This document shows positions 21,820 to 24,915 of a DNA stretch of 24,915 nt, piece after piece. Source of the stretch: Pseudomonadota bacterium (GTDB lineage: Bacteria > Pseudomonadota > Alphaproteobacteria > Rhizobiales > Phreatobacteraceae); the NCBI GenBank assembly GCA_023416965.1, contig JAEZGJ010000209.1:1-24915 (forward strand), written 5' to 3'. Under the pieces are notes generated by a model. That model searched no databases. It saw nothing but the letters and a program-made list of their open reading frames with translations, and was not told where the DNA came from. A program made the translations under genes and the position numbers. Positions within the stretch are counted from its first letter, which is position 1; each line of letters starts with the position of its first letter.

Positions 21820-24129
21820 ATGGCGACCTATGCGAGTTCCCTGACCCGGCCCGGCCTGCGCGGCATCCTCACCGGCACGCTGGCGGTGCTGACGGCCGCC
21901 CTCATCCTCTCGGTCACCGCCGTGGTGGTCTGGACCGCGACCCGCGAGGCGCAGCGCTCCATCGGCCGCTCCCTCGGCGATCTCGCCGCCTATATGCGCG
22001 AGGCGCTGGAGAGCGACGTCTTCGAGCGCTGGCGCTCGGCCCGCACCCTCTCCACCCTGCCCGCCTTCACAAACCCGGCCAGCGCCTATCCGGGCAAGCG
22101 CGTCATCCTCGACAGGCTGAAGGGCAATGTGGAGGAGATCGTCTGGGTCGGATTCGCCGATCTCTCCGGCCGCGTCACCGTCGGCTCCGGCGGCGCCAAC
22201 GAGGCGGCCGACGTGACGGACCGGCGCTGGTTCGCCGCGGCTCGCGAGCGGCCGGCTCCGACCCCGGGGGAGCCCGAGCGCCCGACCATCCAGACCACGC
22301 CCGGCGAGCGGGTCGTGGAGATCGGCGTCAATGTCCGCGACGCCTCGGGCGGGTCGGTCGGCGTCCTCGGCATGCTGGTGAGCTGGGACTGGCTCGGCCA
22401 CCTCCGGCGCTCCCTCCTCGACCGCTCCCAGGGCCGCCAGTCCGACCTCGAGGTCATCGTGCTGGACCGCGAGGGCCGCACCGTCATCGGCGACCAGAAC
22501 CATCTCGGCGCCACCCTCGCCCGCCAGATCGCCCAGCGCCCCGACGGCTTCGCCATCGACACCCTCCCCGACGGCCGCACCATGGTGATCGGCACCAGCC
22601 GCGCCTCCGGCGGCCGCGGCATCGAGGGCCTCGGCTGGCAGATCGTCGTCACCTCCAGCGCCGCCGTCGCCTTCGCTCCGGTGGACGAGCTGCGCCGCCA
22701 GATCATCACCGCCGGCGGCCTCGTCGGACTCATGGTGCTCGCCGCCGGCTGGTGGGTGGCCGGCCGCATCGCCAGCCCCCTCCAGGCCATCGCCGCCCGC
22801 GCCGACCGCGTCGGGCTCGCCGAGGCTCTTGACGGCGTGGAGATCGAGGTTCCGAAATCCTCCTCCCGCGAGATCGTCTCCCTCGCCGCCTCGCTGCAGG
22901 GCATGATCGACCGCCTCGCCGACAACGAGGAGGCGCTGAAACACCTCGCCAACACGCTGGAGCACCGCGTGGCCGTGCGCACCGCCGAGCTCGAGGCGGC
23001 CAACCGGGCGCTCTCCGCCGCCCGCGACGACGCGGTCGCCGCCACCGCCGCCAAGTCGCGTTTCCTCGCCGCCGCCAGCCACGACCTGCGCCAGCCGCTG
23101 CACGCCCTCTCGCTCTTCGCCAATGCCCTCTCGCGCCGGGTCCAGGGCGAGGAGCCGCGCCGCCTCGTCGCCAATATGGAGACGACGCTCGGCTCACTGC
23201 AGGACATGTTCAACGCCCTGCTCGACGTCTCCCGCCTCGACGCGGGCATCGTCGTCGCCGAACCGCGCACCTTCGTCATCGGCGACCTCCTCGAACGCGT
23301 CGCCGCCGGCTTCCGCGCCCAGGCCGCCGCCCACGGCCTCGAATTCCGCCTCGTCCCCTCCCGCCTCGCGGTCGTCTCCGATCCGATCCTCATCGAGACC
23401 GTGCTGCGCAACCTCGTCGGCAACGCCTTGAAATTCACCGCCTCGGGCAAGGTGCTGGTCGGCGTGCGCCGACGCGGCGACATGGCGGTGCTGGAGATCC
23501 ACGACACCGGCCCGGGCGTCGCCGAGGAGGATCGCGAGCGCGTCTTCGAGGAGTTCGAACGCACCAAGGCCGCTGCCCACGGCCAGAACGACGGCCTCGG
23601 CCTCGGCCTTTCGATCGTCAGGCGCCTGTGCAACCTGCTCGGCCACCGCATCCTGCTGACGAGCCGCCACGGCCGCGGCACCGTGTTCCGGGTCGAACTG
23701 CCGCTCGCGGCCAGGGCCCTGCCCCTCGTTGAGGCGCCGGCCGTCCAGCCGGACCTGTCGCTCGCCGGCCGCCACATCCTCGTGCTCGACGACGAGCCGA
23801 TGATCGTCGACGCCCTGGCCCGCACCCTGCGCGACGACGGCGCCACCGTCACCGCCGCCTGCAGCAGCGCCGAGGCGACCGAGGCGCTCGCCGGGGAGCG
23901 CGCGGTCGACCTCGCCGTCATCGACCTCCAACTCGAGCGCGGCGTCGACGGGCTCGACCTCATCGAAAGCTGGCGGCGGGAGCGCGCCTTTGCGCGGCCC
24001 GCCCTCATCGTCACCGGCGCCACCGATCCGCAGACCCTGGCGCGGCTGCAGGCGAGCGGCACCCCCTGGCTGACGAAGCCCGTGGCCGTTCCGGTCCTGC
24101 GGGCGGCGCTGGCGCGGCTGGTGGGTTGA
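21820..24129 (+). CDS. Hybrid sensor histidine kinase/response regulator
   Basis: This 769-residue membrane sensor has a first membrane helix (about 17-39), a periplasmic PDC/Cache-type sensor (about 40-290), a second helix (295-316), HAMP and coiled coil (317-405), HisKA with phospho-acceptor His421 (SHDLRQPLHAL), HATPase with N box RNLVGNALKFT and GLGLGLSIV, and a C-terminal receiver. The receiver has the DDE triad start (LDDEP), phospho-acceptor Asp702 (VIDLQL) and Lys753 (TKP). The RQPLHAL H box is typical of hybrid kinases paired with LuxR-type regulators. The gene converges on such a regulator with four bases between the stops. The ligand is unknown; small carboxylates are common for this sensor fold. 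Confidence 0.93.
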   Translation: MATYASSLTRPGLRGILTGTLAVLTAALILSVTAVVVWTATREAQRSIGRSLGDLAAYMREALESDVFERWRSARTLSTLPAFTNPASAYPGKRVILDRLKGNVEEIVWVGFADLSGRVTVGSGGANEAADVTDRRWFAAARERPAPTPGEPERPTIQTTPGERVVEIGVNVRDASGGSVGVLGMLVSWDWLGHLRRSLLDRSQGRQSDLEVIVLDREGRTVIGDQNHLGATLARQIAQRPDGFAIDTLPDGRTMVIGTSRASGGRGIEGLGWQIVVTSSAAVAFAPVDELRRQIITAGGLVGLMVLAAGWWVAGRIASPLQAIAARADRVGLAEALDGVEIEVPKSSSREIVSLAASLQGMIDRLADNEEALKHLANTLEHRVAVRTAELEAANRALSAARDDAVAATAAKSRFLAAASHDLRQPLHALSLFANALSRRVQGEEPRRLVANMETTLGSLQDMFNALLDVSRLDAGIVVAEPRTFVIGDLLERVAAGFRAQAAAHGLEFRLVPSRLAVVSDPILIETVLRNLVGNALKFTASGKVLVGVRRRGDMAVLEIHDTGPGVAEEDRERVFEEFERTKAAAHGQNDGLGLGLSIVRRLCNLLGHRILLTSRHGRGTVFRVELPLAARALPLVEAPAVQPDLSLAGRHILVLDDEPMIVDALARTLRDDGATVTAACSSAEATEALAGERAVDLAVIDLQLERGVDGLDLIESWRRERAFARPALIVTGATDPQTLARLQASGTPWLTKPVAVPVLRAALARLVG

Positions 24130-24133
24130 AAGC

Positions 24134-24772
24134 TCAGCCCCGCGCCAGGAGCGGCGCGGCGACGGCCACGGCGGCGGCGCGGTTCGACACGCCGAGATGG
24201 CGGAAAACGGCGGCGAGATGGATCTTCACCGTGCCGTGGCCGAGGTCGAGCGCCCGGGCGATCTCCTTGTTGGAGCGCCCTTCCACCAGGAGGCCCAGCA
24301 CGTCGCGCTGGCGCGGCGTCAGGCGCGCGAGGTCGATGGCGCCGGCGCCGGGCTCGGAGGCCGCCGTGGTGCCCTGCGCCAGGCTCGCCGGCACGTAGAT
24401 GGAGCCGCCGAGGATCGATTGCAGCGCCGCCACGAGATCGTCGTCCCTGAGGCCCTTCGGCACGAAGCCGTTGACCCCCGCGGCGAGCGCGGTGAGCACG
24501 TCGGCCCGGTTGTCGGAACCGCTGACAACGGCGATGGGCAGGTCGGGATAGCATTCGCGCACGGCGGCGAGAGAGGCAGCGCTCTGCATGCCGGGCATGG
24601 AAAGGTCGAACAGCGCGAGGGTGATGCCCTCCGTCTCGCCGAGCCGGGCGAGCGCCTCGTCCAGCGAAGCGGCCTCCTCCACGGCGTCGAAGCCGAGCCT
24701 GTCCTTCAGGGTGAAGGCGAGGCCCATCCGGTACATTCCGTGGTCGTCGGCGATGACGGCGATACGCGACAT
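24134..24772 (-). CDS. LuxR/NarL-family response regulator
   Basis: This 212-residue protein has an N-terminal receiver domain (Asp9, Asp10, phospho-acceptor Asp56 in LFDLSMPGM, Ser84, Lys106 in FVPKG). A C-terminal LuxR-type helix-turn-helix follows (LTPRQRDVLGLLVEGRSNKEIARALDLGHGTVKIH, recognition region about 168-187). It should bind DNA as a dimer when phosphorylated. Convergent placement with the hybrid kinase (four-base gap) makes that kinase its likely partner, although no phosphotransfer (HPt) protein is nearby. The ATG at 24772 is the only start consistent with the receiver fold. Confidence 0.92.
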   Translation of the reverse strand: MSRIAVIADDHGMYRMGLAFTLKDRLGFDAVEEAASLDEALARLGETEGITLALFDLSMPGMQSAASLAAVRECYPDLPIAVVSGSDNRADVLTALAAGVNGFVPKGLRDDDLVAALQSILGGSIYVPASLAQGTTAASEPGAGAIDLARLTPRQRDVLGLLVEGRSNKEIARALDLGHGTVKIHLAAVFRHLGVSNRAAAVAVAAPLLARG

Positions 24773-24868
24773 GGACGCAAGCCCTAGGGCCCGCGCGGGA
24801 TCCCTGTCAATGCGCCCGCCGCACGGGGCAGATCACGGCCCCGCGACCCTGCCCTGCCGCCACCCGCA

Positions 24869-24915
24869 TCACTCCGCCGGCTGGCCGTGCACCGCACCGG
24901 CGGGCGCCTGCGCCG
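24869..24915 (-). CDS. Possible C-terminal end of a further gene (partial)
   Basis: On the minus strand the frame entering from the right edge reads AQAPAGAVHGQPAE and then TGA at 24869-24871. An Ala/Pro-rich tail is a plausible protein end, but 15 codons cannot establish a gene or a family. The 96 bases between this stop and the response-regulator start show no recognisable feature. Confidence 0.35.
   Translation of the reverse strand, partial: AQAPAGAVHGQPAE

Noticed and set aside
20899..24554. Two further long minus-strand frames (734 and 822 codons) over TetR and the sensor kinase
   Set aside because: Same reason: no domain motifs, biased composition, and real genes on the plus strand with intact motifs.
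1..24915. CRISPR array, riboswitch, rRNA or replication origin
   Set aside because: No regularly spaced repeats, conserved riboswitch cores or origin-type boxes were seen on reading through the intergenic regions.

Overview
This window looks like chromosome of a GC-rich alphaproteobacterium, probably in the Hyphomicrobiales (Rhizobiales). I infer this from base composition, tightly packed genes with overlapping start and stop codons, a DUF6481 protein, an lldD-type lactate dehydrogenase, a TRAP transporter and a Zur-like operator in front of a ZnuD-like receptor. Genus cannot be fixed from the sequence alone.

Left edge (1-1361) is the right border of a decayed integrated element. It holds the 3' end of an IS3-family insertion sequence, a tyrosine integrase whose last catalytic residues were removed at the IS junction, a short AT-rich stretch, and a displaced 50-nt 3' fragment of tRNA-Val(GAC) followed by its terminator. 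The body of the element and the intact tRNA should lie to the left, outside the window.

From 1.6 to 9.1 kb is ordinary chromosome. It contains a small lipoprotein; a translationally coupled trio of acyl carrier protein, short-chain reductase and a short AMP-forming acyl ligase; an SMP-30/gluconolactonase-family lactonase; a CYTH triphosphatase-like protein; FMN-dependent L-lactate dehydrogenase; and a lipid kinase plus metallophosphoesterase pair. Next come a DUF6481 coiled-coil protein with its own terminator (9.1-9.5 kb) and a GntR/FCD regulator divergent from a TRAP transporter (Q, M and P subunits) and a DHDPS-family lyase (10.6-14.5 kb).

Two tandem paralogous membrane diguanylate cyclases (14.65-17.2 kb) separate that transporter-lyase operon from a 4-hydroxyproline epimerase-type gene (17.3-18.3 kb). 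The lyase resembles 1-pyrroline-4-hydroxy-2-carboxylate deaminase, so regulator, transporter, lyase and epimerase may together serve hydroxyproline uptake and breakdown. The dehydrogenases that would complete the route are not in the window.

The right part (18.3-24.9 kb) has a Tat-exported orphan protein divergent from a ZnuD-like TonB receptor with a Zur-like palindrome at its promoter, a TetR regulator, a hybrid sensor kinase convergent with a LuxR-type response regulator, and possibly the end of one more minus-strand gene at the edge. I saw no CRISPR array, rRNA, complete tRNA or replication origin.
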